Shown here in pieces: positions 1 through 8,048 of a DNA stretch of 26,239 nt (the first letter of the stretch is position 1; each line of letters opens with the position of its first letter). The DNA is taken from NCBI GenBank assembly GCA_022425845.1, contig JAKMEU010000026.1:1-26239 (forward strand), in the 5' to 3' direction. The notes below the pieces were generated by a model. The model did no database searches, was not told where the DNA came from, and saw nothing but the letters and a program-made list of their open reading frames with translations. A program made the position numbers and the translations under genes. Source of the DNA: Luminiphilus sp. Lineage in GTDB: Bacteria > Pseudomonadota > Gammaproteobacteria > Pseudomonadales > Halieaceae.

Positions 1-889
1 CTTCAATAAGTATCTCATTGGCACCTTGCTCACCCAAAGCCAACAATACCGCTTTGAGGTCCAGCCCCCCGGTACCGCCGGCCACAACTTCATGCTCTGC
101 CGCCGACGGCGCAGCGTGGCCCTCGCCGGTAAAAATAATCGTTCTGGCATTGGAGCTTAGAACCCGAGCATCAGCGGGTGTTCGCCCCCGCGAATCCAGA
201 ACGACCCGATCGGGAGCGCGATACAGTGCGCGCGCCAGCGCGTCACCCTCCAGCCCCAATTCAGCGTCACGAACCGTGAGCGCGCAATCATCAGCCAGCA
301 CCGTACCAATGCCTGTGACAATAACCGAGCTGCCTGCTCTCAACTGCTGCACGTCCTGCCGGGCGGCTGGCCCCGTGATCCATTGGCTTTCTCCAGACGC
401 CATGGCCGTCCGCCCATCCAGTGAACAGGCCAGTTTGAGTCGAACTCGACCCCATCCGCGCTGCATGCGATAGAGGAATCCGGCCAGCTCTGACCGCGCA
501 CTCTCCACGCACACTCCCTCATCGACCTTGATCCCTGCCTCCCGCATTCGGGCGATACCGCGACCCGACACGAGGGGGTTGGGATCCTTAATGGCTACGA
601 CCACCCGCTCCAAACCGGCGGCGATCAACGCCTCTACGCAAGGTCCCGTCCGGCCCTGATGAGCACAGGGTTCGAGGGTCACGTAGGCTGTGGCACCCCG
701 GGGATCGGCACAGTCATTGAGCGCCATGATCTCGGCATGGGCACCGCCCGCAGGCTGCGTAAATCCCCGGGCCAGCACCTTATCACCAGAGGCAATGACA
801 CAACCCACATGGGGATTGGGCGACGCCCAGAAACGCGCTTTCCCAGCCTCGGCGAGCGCCATGCGCATCAAGGCCTCATCCTGGGACAT
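1..889 (-). CDS. ribD: RibD, bifunctional deaminase/reductase of riboflavin synthesis (3' end beyond window)
   Basis: This is the 5' part of a bifunctional riboflavin enzyme: it deaminates the pyrimidine intermediate made from GTP, then reduces the ribosyl group with NADPH. Reading from ATG at 889, the frame stays open to the window edge (about 296 codons). The N-terminal deaminase zinc site is intact: H51-A-E53 and the P-C75...G-P-C84 pattern. The sequence then enters the reductase domain (ITGPAARQDVQQLRAGS, later VVLDSRGRTP), and the last visible residues, LLALGEQGANEILIE, match the family's C-terminal reductase region. The gene starts 14 bases after the nrdR stop, so it is probably the third gene of glyA-nrdR-ribD, and nrdR-ribD is a common bacterial pairing. 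The Shine-Dalgarno is weak. The call is firm; only the C-terminus is missing. Confidence 0.95.
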   Translation of the reverse strand, partial: MSQDEALMRMALAEAGKARFWASPNPHVGCVIASGDKVLARGFTQPAGGAHAEIMALNDCADPRGATAYVTLEPCAHQGRTGPCVEALIAAGLERVVVAIKDPNPLVSGRGIARMREAGIKVDEGVCVESARSELAGFLYRMQRGWGRVRLKLACSLDGRTAMASGESQWITGPAARQDVQQLRAGSSVIVTGIGTVLADDCALTVRDAELGLEGDALARALYRAPDRVVLDSRGRTPADARVLSSNARTIIFTGEGHAAPSAAEHEVVAGGTGGLDLKAVLLALGEQGANEILIE

Positions 890-903
890 TGAGGATGGCC
901 CGG

Positions 904-1371
904 TCACGTGTCTGCGGGGGGTTCCGCCTCCAGACTCTCGATAGCATCCCTGAACTCTGCGAGATCCTGGAAACTACGGTAGACCGACGCAAAGCGCACA
1001 TAGGCCACCTGATCCATGGCCTTCAGCGCTTCCATTACCTGACTCCCCACCTCGCTGGAAGGCAGTTCGCGCTCACCCGTGGCACGCAGCTGGTGTTTAA
1101 TATTGGTTATCCATTTCTCTATCTCTTCGACAGAGACGGGCCGCTTTTCCAGCGCGCGGAGAAAACCACCTCTCAGCTTCTCCTCATCGAAGGGCTCGCG
1201 GCTGCCGTTCTGCTTGATAATGCGCGGCATTACCAGCTCGGCCAACTCGTAGGTGGTGAATCGCTCTTTACACCCCAGACACTCACGCCGGCGACGAACC
1301 TGGTTACCATCGGCCACCAGGCGCGAATCGATCACCTTGGTCTCGTCAATGGCACAAAAGGGGCAATGCAT
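904..1371 (-). CDS. nrdR: NrdR, ribonucleotide reductase repressor
   Basis: This is the ATP/dATP-sensing repressor of ribonucleotide reductase genes. The protein is 155 aa, the usual family length. The N-terminal zinc ribbon is complete (C3, C6, C31, C34), followed by the arginine-rich stretch QVRRRREC. From about residue 49 to 139 runs the ATP-cone domain (VMPRIIKQNGSREPFDEEKL, then AYVRFASVYRSF). It begins 9 bases after glyA and ends 14 bases before ribD, so the three are probably one transcript. No NrdR box was recognised in this window; its targets (nrdAB and relatives) are not here. The start is unambiguous because the canonical M-x-C-P-x-C opening is present. Confidence 0.97.
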   Translation of the reverse strand: MHCPFCAIDETKVIDSRLVADGNQVRRRRECLGCKERFTTYELAELVMPRIIKQNGSREPFDEEKLRGGFLRALEKRPVSVEEIEKWITNIKHQLRATGERELPSSEVGSQVMEALKAMDQVAYVRFASVYRSFQDLAEFRDAIESLEAEPPADT

Positions 1372-1380
1372 GAATCAGCC

Positions 1381-2679
1381 TCAGCGCCCGTACACGGGGA
1401 GTCGACCGCAGATTTCCAACACCTTTTTCCGCACCTCGGGAATGACGGTCTCACCGCTACCTGCCTCAAGCGCCGCCAGGACATCACAAATCCAATGAGT
1501 GAGGTTCGTCGTGTCCGCCTGTGAGAAACCTCGCGTGGTGATAGCGGGGGTTCCAAGGCGCAGGCCGGACGTGACAAATGGTGATCGGGGGTCGTTGGGG
1601 ACAGCATTTTTGTTAACTGTAATGAAAGCTTCTCCCAGCGCTGCATCGGCATCTTTACCGGTGTAAGACTTACCAATGAGGTCCAGCAGCATTAAATGGT
1701 TATCGGTGCCTCCAGAGACAATCTTGTGGCCCCGGGCTATAAACGTCTCCGCCATCGCCTGGGCATTTTTGACCACCTGGCGTTGGTAGTCGGCGAACGT
1801 TGGGTCCATCGCCTCTTTAAACGCCACGGCCTTGGCGGCAATGACATGCATCAGCGGTCCACCCTGGGCCCCAGGGAATACGGCGCTGTTGAGTTTCTTA
1901 TGCAGCGTCTCGTCGCCATTCGCGAGGATGATGCCGCTCCGTGGCCCGCGCAATGTCTTGTGGGTCGTCGAGGTCACCACATCCGCATGGGGCATGGGTG
2001 ACGGATACACGCCGGCGGCTACCAGGCCCGCTACGTGAGCCATGTCCACCAGAAGATAGGCGCCCACCCGATCAGCTATTTCCCGAAACTTGGACCAATC
2101 CATGGTGCGGCTATAGGCCGAGAACCCGCCGATGATCATGCGTGGCTTATGGGCCTCAGCAAGCGCCATCACCTCATCGTAATCAATCAGGCCGGTGTCA
2201 TGGTTAATGCCGTACTGCACCGCGTTGTAAATCTTCCCGGAGAAATTCACCGACGCACCGTGGGTCAGGTGGCCGCCATCAGCAAGGCTCATCCCCATTA
2301 CGGTATCCCCCGGTTCCAAAAGGGCGTGATAAACCGCGATATTGGCACTGGAGCCCGAGTGAGGCTGCACGTTGGCATAAGCCGCGCCAAAGAGCGCCTT
2401 CGCCCGGTCTATCGCCAGTTCTTCTGCGATATCCACAAATTCGCATCCCCCGTAGTAGCGCTTACCGGGGTAGCCTTCTGCATATTTATTGGTCAGCACA
2501 GAACCCTGGGCCTCAAGTACCCGGGGGCTGGCATAATTTTCGGAAGCAATCAGCTCAATGTGCTGCTCTTGCCGCTGGCTCTCCGAACGCATCGCTTGCC
2601 AAAGATCGGGATCAAATGCTGCGACCGACTGGGAGTCGGTATCCAGAAAGTTGGAGGGCTGAGATGCCGCTTGATTCAT
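1381..2679 (-). CDS. glyA: GlyA, serine hydroxymethyltransferase
   Basis: This PLP enzyme interconverts serine and glycine and charges tetrahydrofolate with one-carbon units. I chose ATG 2679 (MNQAASQPSN) over an upstream in-frame ATG at 2718 because AGGA sits about 8 bases before it. That gives 432 aa, slightly longer than the usual ~417 because of a short N-terminal extension. Family signatures are intact: IELIASENYAS near residue 41, the YAEGYPGKRYYGGCE substrate loop near 66, and the PLP lysine K241 in STTHKTLRGPRSG. The C-terminal block has TSGLRLGTPAITTRG. It leads the glyA-nrdR-ribD group. The leader is unusually long if transcription starts at the TATAAT near 2875, and contains a tandem 16-bp repeat (2770-2801). 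Confidence 0.97.
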   Translation of the reverse strand: MNQAASQPSNFLDTDSQSVAAFDPDLWQAMRSESQRQEQHIELIASENYASPRVLEAQGSVLTNKYAEGYPGKRYYGGCEFVDIAEELAIDRAKALFGAAYANVQPHSGSSANIAVYHALLEPGDTVMGMSLADGGHLTHGASVNFSGKIYNAVQYGINHDTGLIDYDEVMALAEAHKPRMIIGGFSAYSRTMDWSKFREIADRVGAYLLVDMAHVAGLVAAGVYPSPMPHADVVTSTTHKTLRGPRSGIILANGDETLHKKLNSAVFPGAQGGPLMHVIAAKAVAFKEAMDPTFADYQRQVVKNAQAMAETFIARGHKIVSGGTDNHLMLLDLIGKSYTGKDADAALGEAFITVNKNAVPNDPRSPFVTSGLRLGTPAITTRGFSQADTTNLTHWICDVLAALEAGSGETVIPEVRKKVLEICGRLPVYGR

Positions 2680-2769
2680 GGTCAGTGTCCTAGCTTGAAA
2701 AATATCGGGGGGCGTCAATTGACGACCGATTGAGGTCCCGGGGAAGTTTACCCCAATCTATGGGGCTAT

Positions 2770-2801
2770 TCAGAAATGTCGGCGATCAGAACTGTCGGCG
2801 A
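2770..2801 (-). repeat. Tandem 16-bp direct repeat in the glyA leader
   Basis: Two directly adjacent 16-base copies, 2770-2785 and 2786-2801, differ at a single base. In plus-strand form they are TCAGAAATGTCGGCGA and TCAGAACTGTCGGCGA. They lie about 90-120 bases upstream of the glyA start and, if the TATAAT at 2873-2878 is used, inside the 5' untranslated region. They could be a duplicated protein-binding site or a slippage duplication; the sequence alone does not decide. Confidence 0.75.
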
Positions 2802-2872
2802 GCGCTTCAGCACTGCCATCCTTCCCCCGGGGCTACAGCAAGCCGACGGGCGGGTAAGTCTACGTCGGATGC

Positions 2873-2878
2873 ATTATA
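2873..2878 (-). promoter_or_regulatory. Candidate -10 element for glyA
   Basis: The minus strand carries a perfect TATAAT here. The nearest -35-like hexamer, TTGCAC, is only 13 bases upstream, which is too short. TCGACC at 19 bases is a poor alternative, so the -35 is uncertain. Transcription from here would give a leader of roughly 185 bases before the glyA ATG. Confidence 0.4.
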
Positions 2879-3027
2879 AGAGATAGGAAGCGTGCAAGGT
2901 CGATTTTTGCGTGGTGCAACACCAGACTGACCCACAGAACGCCAATCCATATCTCTGGATAAAGCTACAGTAGCGTGTGGTTTCTCTATTGGGTTCCTGC
3001 GACGCCAGCGTATGTGTGGCGCGCCCT

Positions 3028-3849
3028 CTATTGCCCAGCCTCAACGCACGCCAAGGAATAAACCCTCACCCAATCAACCCGCATCGTTGCAGGTAGATCC
3101 TCCCTTCGCACCGCACCACCCAGGGTGCCACCGACGGCCACGTTCAGGATCATGTAAAAAGGCGCGCCGTTAAAAACCCACGGGTACTTCCCAGTGTGCT
3201 CCGGGGTCATGCTGCCATGAACCCGCCCATCCACTTCCCAGGCGATACGGTCGGGCTGCCATTCCACTACGAACTCATGCCATCCCCTATCCCACCGCTC
3301 GGGTAAGCGCAGCGTTTCACTGTAGTGGACGTTCGCAGGTGGCAAGGGACCAAAGTGCGCTGCACCAATAAGCCGGTGAGGATCGTTACCGGTCCATTCC
3401 ATGATGTCGATTTCACCCGCAAGCGGCCAGGGTTTGTCACTTTGGGGCATCATCCAGAACGCGGGCCACAGACCGCGGCCCGTCGGAAGCTGGATCCGCG
3501 CCTCGAATCGTCCGAAGCGCTGAGAAAAGAGATCTTCGCTAACCAGCTTTCCCGATGTAATCACCCCGTCCTTTTCCGCCACGGTCAGAATCAGGCTGCC
3601 CTCCGAAACGGCAACCGCCTCCCGTGCATAGGACTGGATCTCGTTGTTGCCCCAGCCACAAAGGCCGACATCGCAGCCATCCCCCTCCACCACCTGCCAG
3701 AGCGACGGGTTCAGATCGTTGTCGAAGTTATCCTCGAAGGTCGGCACGCAGACATCGGCGGCCAGGGATATCATGGGGAGTATGGCTCCGCCCCACAGGA
3801 CTGCGAAGGAGCGGACTAGTCGCTTTGAGCGGCGGTATGGATGAAGCAA
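3028..3849 (-). CDS. Secreted GH16 endo-beta-glucanase (laminarinase-like)
   Basis: A glycoside hydrolase family 16 enzyme that would cut internal beta-1,3 (or mixed 1,3/1,4) glucan bonds outside the cytoplasm. The catalytic motif is complete: E-I-D-I-M-E, with nucleophile E146, D148 and acid/base E151. It is followed by aromatic and glycine-rich core segments typical of laminarinases (FWMMPQSDKPWPLAGE, then FYMILNVAVGGTLGG). I chose TTG at 3849, one base after the upstream stop. It gives 273 aa with a classical signal peptide: a basic HPYRRSKRLVR segment, a hydrophobic stretch, and likely cleavage near SLAA. An ATG at 3909 would add 20 residues and overlap the transporter gene by 59 bases. 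The catalytic domain fills the protein; no carbohydrate-binding module is visible. It is the last gene of the glycan locus. Confidence 0.9.
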   Translation of the reverse strand: MLHPYRRSKRLVRSFAVLWGGAILPMISLAADVCVPTFEDNFDNDLNPSLWQVVEGDGCDVGLCGWGNNEIQSYAREAVAVSEGSLILTVAEKDGVITSGKLVSEDLFSQRFGRFEARIQLPTGRGLWPAFWMMPQSDKPWPLAGEIDIMEWTGNDPHRLIGAAHFGPLPPANVHYSETLRLPERWDRGWHEFVVEWQPDRIAWEVDGRVHGSMTPEHTGKYPWVFNGAPFYMILNVAVGGTLGGAVRREDLPATMRVDWVRVYSLACVEAGQ

Positions 3850-3850
3850 A

Positions 3851-5410
3851 TCACCACCAAACGAAGTAGAAAAACGCCAGCAGGCAGGTGACCACAACAG
3901 CTGCGGCATTAAACCCGGACGAGGTAGCGAAACTGACGCCCGAAGGCTGGATGTAGCCCGGCTGGGGCTGGGGCCGAGCCAGCGACCAGAGCACGCCAAT
4001 GGCGACGCATGAAATAAATACAAGGCCGACGCGATCGATGAAAGGGAGTGCCGGCAACAGCAGTTTCATGCCCAGTGACAGTACGGCGGAAGCAACGGCG
4101 GCCAGCAGCGCAGCGGTTGCCGTGGTTTTTTCCCAAAACATACCCAGTAGGAAGATCGCCACAATGCCCGGGGTAAAGAATCCAGTGAACTCCTGGATGT
4201 ATTGAAAAGCCTGGTCGAAGTTACCCAGTAGCGGCTTCGCGGCCACCATCGCCACCACCATGGCAACCAGCGCCGTCACCCGGCCACTGAATACACGGTT
4301 ACGGTCAAGCCACTCAGCTGACACCATGGACGGCAGCAGATCGACGGTGAATATTGTTGAAATACTGTTACACATGGACGCCAGGGAAGACACGATTGCA
4401 GCCAGAAGCGCGGCAAATACGAGGCCCTTGATGCCCGAGGGTAGGAGCGCCATCGCCGAAGGGTAAGCCTGGTCCGGTGTTGCCAGATCCGCATTGAGGG
4501 CAAACATGGCGATACCCGGCAGGACAACGATGAGAGGCATCAACAACTTGAGGAAAGCAGCGAAGGCAATCCCTTTCTGGGCTTCACCGACACTCTTGGC
4601 CGCCAGGGCGCGCTGAATAATGTATTGGTTGAAGCCCCAATAAGACACATTCATCACCCACATGCCGCCGATAAGGACCGAAATACCCGGCAAACTCATA
4701 TAGTGGGGATGGTCCTTGGCGAGAATCATGTCGAAGCGATCCGGTACGGTCTCCATCAGCGTGACAAAACCACCGATAACGCCCGTTCCGCCGGAAATTT
4801 TTTCCAGAAGTATCGCCGCGATCATCAGCCCACCAACCACCAACAGCACGACCTGAATAATGTCAGTCAGGGCAACAGCCTTCAGTCCCCCGTAAAGAGA
4901 ATAAGAAACCGCGAAGGCGCCCAGCAAAATAAGACCAAGGCTCAGGTCGACGCCGGCTACCGTATTGATCGCCAGCGCACCCAGCCAAAGTATCGACGTC
5001 AGATTGACAAATACATAGACCCCAAGCCAGAAGCACGCCATGACAATGCGTACACGATGGTCATAGCGCTGCTCAAGGAACTGCGGCATCGTGTAGATGC
5101 CGGTCTTTAAAAATACCGGCAGGAGAAATTTGCCAACAAGAATCAAGGTGATCGCCGCCATCCACTCATAAGAGGCGATGGCCAGCCCAATGGCATAGCC
5201 CGATCCCGACATACCAATAATTTGTTCGGCAGAGATATTGGCTGCGATCAGGGACGCGCCAATGGCCCACCATGGCAGGGACTTGCCCGCCAGAAAGTAG
5301 TCAGAGGCGTCCTTCTCGTGTCCCGGCTTTTCACGGGACACCCACTGAGCGAGCCCAAAAAGCGCCAGGGCGTACAAGACAACAATACTGAGGTCCAAAG
5401 TGGACAGCAT
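3851..5410 (-). CDS. SGLT-type sodium/sugar symporter (SSS family)
   Basis: An inner-membrane sodium-driven sugar importer of 519 aa with about 13-14 hydrophobic segments. The N-terminal third is strikingly like Vibrio SglT: DYFLAGKSLPWWAIGASLIA, then the SAEQIIGMSGSGY and ASYEWM motifs. Residues at the known galactose-site positions are kept: Q63 (AEQ), E82 (YEW) and an asparagine near 261 (GFNQYIIQ). Glucose or galactose is therefore the likely substrate. The gene starts 3 bases after the GH3 stop and its TGA sits one base before the proposed GH16 start, so GH3, transporter and GH16 are translationally linked. In context it would import glucose released by the GH3 and GH16 enzymes. The substrate is inferred from family and neighbours. 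Confidence 0.93.
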   Translation of the reverse strand: MLSTLDLSIVVLYALALFGLAQWVSREKPGHEKDASDYFLAGKSLPWWAIGASLIAANISAEQIIGMSGSGYAIGLAIASYEWMAAITLILVGKFLLPVFLKTGIYTMPQFLEQRYDHRVRIVMACFWLGVYVFVNLTSILWLGALAINTVAGVDLSLGLILLGAFAVSYSLYGGLKAVALTDIIQVVLLVVGGLMIAAILLEKISGGTGVIGGFVTLMETVPDRFDMILAKDHPHYMSLPGISVLIGGMWVMNVSYWGFNQYIIQRALAAKSVGEAQKGIAFAAFLKLLMPLIVVLPGIAMFALNADLATPDQAYPSAMALLPSGIKGLVFAALLAAIVSSLASMCNSISTIFTVDLLPSMVSAEWLDRNRVFSGRVTALVAMVVAMVAAKPLLGNFDQAFQYIQEFTGFFTPGIVAIFLLGMFWEKTTATAALLAAVASAVLSLGMKLLLPALPFIDRVGLVFISCVAIGVLWSLARPQPQPGYIQPSGVSFATSSGFNAAAVVVTCLLAFFYFVWW

Positions 5411-5413
5411 GCG

Positions 5414-7912
5414 TTACAGCCCCCCCGCTGCGATACCCGCCAGTTCCTCACCCGGGCAGGCCATAACCTGCGCATCATGAGCAACCTCGGCAATGGTGAC
5501 CTCGGCAAGGTCCAAAAGCAACTGACCGGTGGTGCTGACCAGGAACGGTACATCGACCGCCGCAAGGTTTGTGCCGGCATCCGCAAAGCAATCGAGGGGC
5601 ACAGCAAGGCGGTGCCAGGCATCCAACTCAAGCGCCTGGAGCTCGCCGGTTACATCAATTGCTCCGCTGCAGGGCCAACTGCAGTCCATGCGTAAGGTTA
5701 CCGCCTCCCCGGGAGACGTGCCCAATCGCACCTCCATAAGCATAACGCCGCCATTATTGGCCATATCGGTGAGATCTATCGGGATGTCAGAGCGGAAATA
5801 GACCTGGCCGGGACGATTCTTTTCACCGGTCCAGCTCAAGCGCCTGACATCTTCCTGCACACGATAATCGATCACAGAAATGGCCACCTGTTTGTCATCG
5901 GTAACGCCTCCACGAGGACCGCTGGCAACAGCCCAGTCGAGTTCGTTGCCAAGATACAGCTGCCAGGGACCCCGGGGGCCACCGGCAAACACCGGGCGAT
6001 CCGTACTCAGGGGCACACCCAGCGTCTCCTCATGGAGCGACGCGACAGTCGTGTCGCTCTCGGAGTTGAGGCCGTAGCCCATGGGAAATGCGGTTGCCGC
6101 GACCGGCAACTGGCGGTCCTCAGGATTGATATCATTCGCGGGCCAGGCCATGGGCAGGCGCCCCTCAAACTCATACTGCACGCCACCATCAGGCGCTCTC
6201 AAGAGCACATCGGCCACACCACCGCCCTCGCTGCCCGGCAACCAGGCCGCCACAAAAGCACTGGAAATATTCATTTCACGATTTACCCAGAGTGGTCGGC
6301 CCGACAGGAGTATGGAAACAACGGGAGCCCCCAGCTCGGCGTATTCGCGCAGTATTTCGAGCGCCTCAAAGCCGGGCTGCTGCCAGGCCAGGGTGGAGAT
6401 ATCGCCCTGCATTTCGGCGTAGGGCGTTTCACCATACACCGCTATAACAGCGTCAATAACCACGTCCTCAGGAACCGACCCGGGCGTAAAGATCTTGCCG
6501 CCCGCAGCCTCAATCTGCTCACGGAGGCCGCCGTAAATTGACATGCCGTGGGGGAAGTCTGAATTGCTGTTACCGGTGCCCTGCCAGCTAATCGTCCAGC
6601 CGCCAGATTGCATGCCAATATTGTCAGCGCCTGACCCGACGATGAGAAAGTTACCGCCGGGGTGCAAGGGTAAGAGTTTCTCTTCGTTTTTCAGAAGTAC
6701 CAGGGACCGTCGAACAGCGTCGCGGGCCAGGGCACGATGGTCGACACTGCCCACCTGAGTCCTGTGCTCGGCAGCCCCATCCGAGGGAAACCCGCGGTCC
6801 ATGAGGCCCGAGGCGAACTTGATGGTCAGTATCCGAAGCACGGCCTCGTCAATACGGGCCTCCGATACGACACCCGACTCGACCTGTGCAATCAAATTTT
6901 CCAGCGCAGCATGCCAATCCTCAGGCACCATGAGCATGTCGATACCTGCATTGACCGCCTTGGGGCAGCTGTCGTCAGTGCACCCGGCCACCTCACCGAT
7001 ACCGTTCCAGTCGCTGACAACGAAACCCTTAAACCCGAGTTGCCCGCGCAGGACGTCAGTCAGCAAATACTTGTTGCCGTGCACCTTCTCACCGTTCCAG
7101 CGATTGAAGGATGCCATCACCGTCATGACACCGGCATCGATAGCGGGCCCGTAGCCCGCACCGTGCACATCAAGCAACGTTTCGATAGGTAATCGGGTAT
7201 CGCCCCGGTCATCGCCCGTATGGGTACCGCCATCACCGACAAAGTGTTTTGCCGTGGCGACGACCCCCTCAGCCTGCATGGCCTCGACCATGCCTCCGGC
7301 GTAGGAAGCGACCAGAGCCTCGTCTGAGCTGTAGGATTCGTAGGTGCGCCCCCAACGAAAATCCCTGGCAACAGCCACAGTCGGCGCAAAAATCCAGTCA
7401 ATCCCTGTCGCCTTGACCTCCCGGGCCGTAGCGGCGCTGATGGCTGCAACCAACTCAGGGTCACCAGCGGCGCCCAGGCCAATATTATGGGGGAAGATAG
7501 TGGCGCCGATCACATTGTTGTGCCCGTGAACGGCATCGGTGCCCCATATAATGGGGATGCCTGCATTTCCCTCGCTGGTATCGATGGAGGCCCGGTAGTA
7601 GTCATCGGCCACCTGCAGCCACTCGTCGATCGTCGCGTGCTTGTTTTCGCCGGGGAAAGACCCGCCGCCATTCAGGACACTACCCAGCCCATAACGATGT
7701 ACATCCTCCGGCGTGACCTCTGATATCTCACCCTGAATCATCTGCCCCACTTTCTGCTCAAGGGTCATGGTCTGGAGCAGTTGCGCTGCCGCCTGCTCAG
7801 GGCTTAAGGACATCGGGTCGGTAGGTCCGGTGTCAGAACAAGCCGAAATAACCAGGGTTACAGCCGCACAAAAGGCAGCGGCAGGTTTTATAGCACGCGG
7901 TGTTTTCATCAT
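5414..7912 (-). CDS. GH3 beta-glucosidase lipoprotein (ExoP-like)
   Basis: An exo-acting glycoside hydrolase family 3 enzyme predicted to release glucose from beta-glucan oligosaccharides in the periplasm or at a membrane surface. Starting at ATG 7912, the 832-aa protein has a lipoprotein signal ending VISAC, with C25 as the lipidated cysteine. The family 3 TIM barrel follows (LEQKVGQMIQGE near 52; KHFVGDGGTHTGDDRGDT near 222), with the catalytic nucleophile D301 in GFVVSDWNG. The alpha/beta sandwich domain follows. The last ~170 residues look like the extra beta-rich domain of ExoP-type enzymes. ATG 7909 is an equally possible start, and an open frame further upstream to 8134 overlaps the halogenase gene and is rejected. 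It lies 136 bases after halogenase 1, a gap with no clear terminator or promoter. Confidence 0.94.
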   Translation of the reverse strand: MMKTPRAIKPAAAFCAAVTLVISACSDTGPTDPMSLSPEQAAAQLLQTMTLEQKVGQMIQGEISEVTPEDVHRYGLGSVLNGGGSFPGENKHATIDEWLQVADDYYRASIDTSEGNAGIPIIWGTDAVHGHNNVIGATIFPHNIGLGAAGDPELVAAISAATAREVKATGIDWIFAPTVAVARDFRWGRTYESYSSDEALVASYAGGMVEAMQAEGVVATAKHFVGDGGTHTGDDRGDTRLPIETLLDVHGAGYGPAIDAGVMTVMASFNRWNGEKVHGNKYLLTDVLRGQLGFKGFVVSDWNGIGEVAGCTDDSCPKAVNAGIDMLMVPEDWHAALENLIAQVESGVVSEARIDEAVLRILTIKFASGLMDRGFPSDGAAEHRTQVGSVDHRALARDAVRRSLVLLKNEEKLLPLHPGGNFLIVGSGADNIGMQSGGWTISWQGTGNSNSDFPHGMSIYGGLREQIEAAGGKIFTPGSVPEDVVIDAVIAVYGETPYAEMQGDISTLAWQQPGFEALEILREYAELGAPVVSILLSGRPLWVNREMNISSAFVAAWLPGSEGGGVADVLLRAPDGGVQYEFEGRLPMAWPANDINPEDRQLPVAATAFPMGYGLNSESDTTVASLHEETLGVPLSTDRPVFAGGPRGPWQLYLGNELDWAVASGPRGGVTDDKQVAISVIDYRVQEDVRRLSWTGEKNRPGQVYFRSDIPIDLTDMANNGGVMLMEVRLGTSPGEAVTLRMDCSWPCSGAIDVTGELQALELDAWHRLAVPLDCFADAGTNLAAVDVPFLVSTTGQLLLDLAEVTIAEVAHDAQVMACPGEELAGIAAGGL

Positions 7913-8048
7913 TACAACTACCAACTCGTTGTTTTCTTTAGCAGCCACTACCCGAACCTGCCCCCTCTGGGAGACTATTTCCGCCTCGGCAATTCGCCTA
8001 CCCAGATACGACGAGAGGGATGAAAGCCAAGTCGAGCCGGACAGCCGT

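Larger units (their letters stand above)
2680..3027. other. Intergenic region between GH16 gene and glyA
   Basis: These 348 bases hold the glyA leader and the downstream flank of the GH16 gene. I see a perfect TATAAT -10 element on the minus strand, a tandem 16-bp repeat, and a short inverted repeat pairing CCCCA with TGGGG around 2751-2766. No ORF of coding quality, tRNA, or hairpin with a U-tract in the right orientation for the GH16 gene was found. I looked for a glycine or THF riboswitch signature upstream of glyA and found nothing convincing. Confidence 0.6.

Noticed and set aside
18..512. Open frames of 60-151 aa on both strands
   Set aside because: They are shadows of ribD, whose minus-strand frame through this region carries intact deaminase and reductase motifs.
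889..1524. A 211-aa plus-strand frame
   Set aside because: It lies opposite nrdR and the end of glyA, both complete and conserved; the frame has no recognisable domain.
2680..2900. Glycine, THF or SAM riboswitch upstream of glyA
   Set aside because: No conserved aptamer core could be recognised by eye; only a tandem repeat and short inverted repeats are present.
2903..2930. TGGTG-TTG-CACCA hairpin as a GH16 terminator
   Set aside because: On the minus strand it is followed by AAAAA rather than T; the T-run is on the wrong side.
7913..8048. Promoter for the GH3 gene (TTGGCT with TATCTG 16 bases away)
   Set aside because: Both hexamers are poor matches and the gap could equally be a read-through spacer; too weak to annotate.
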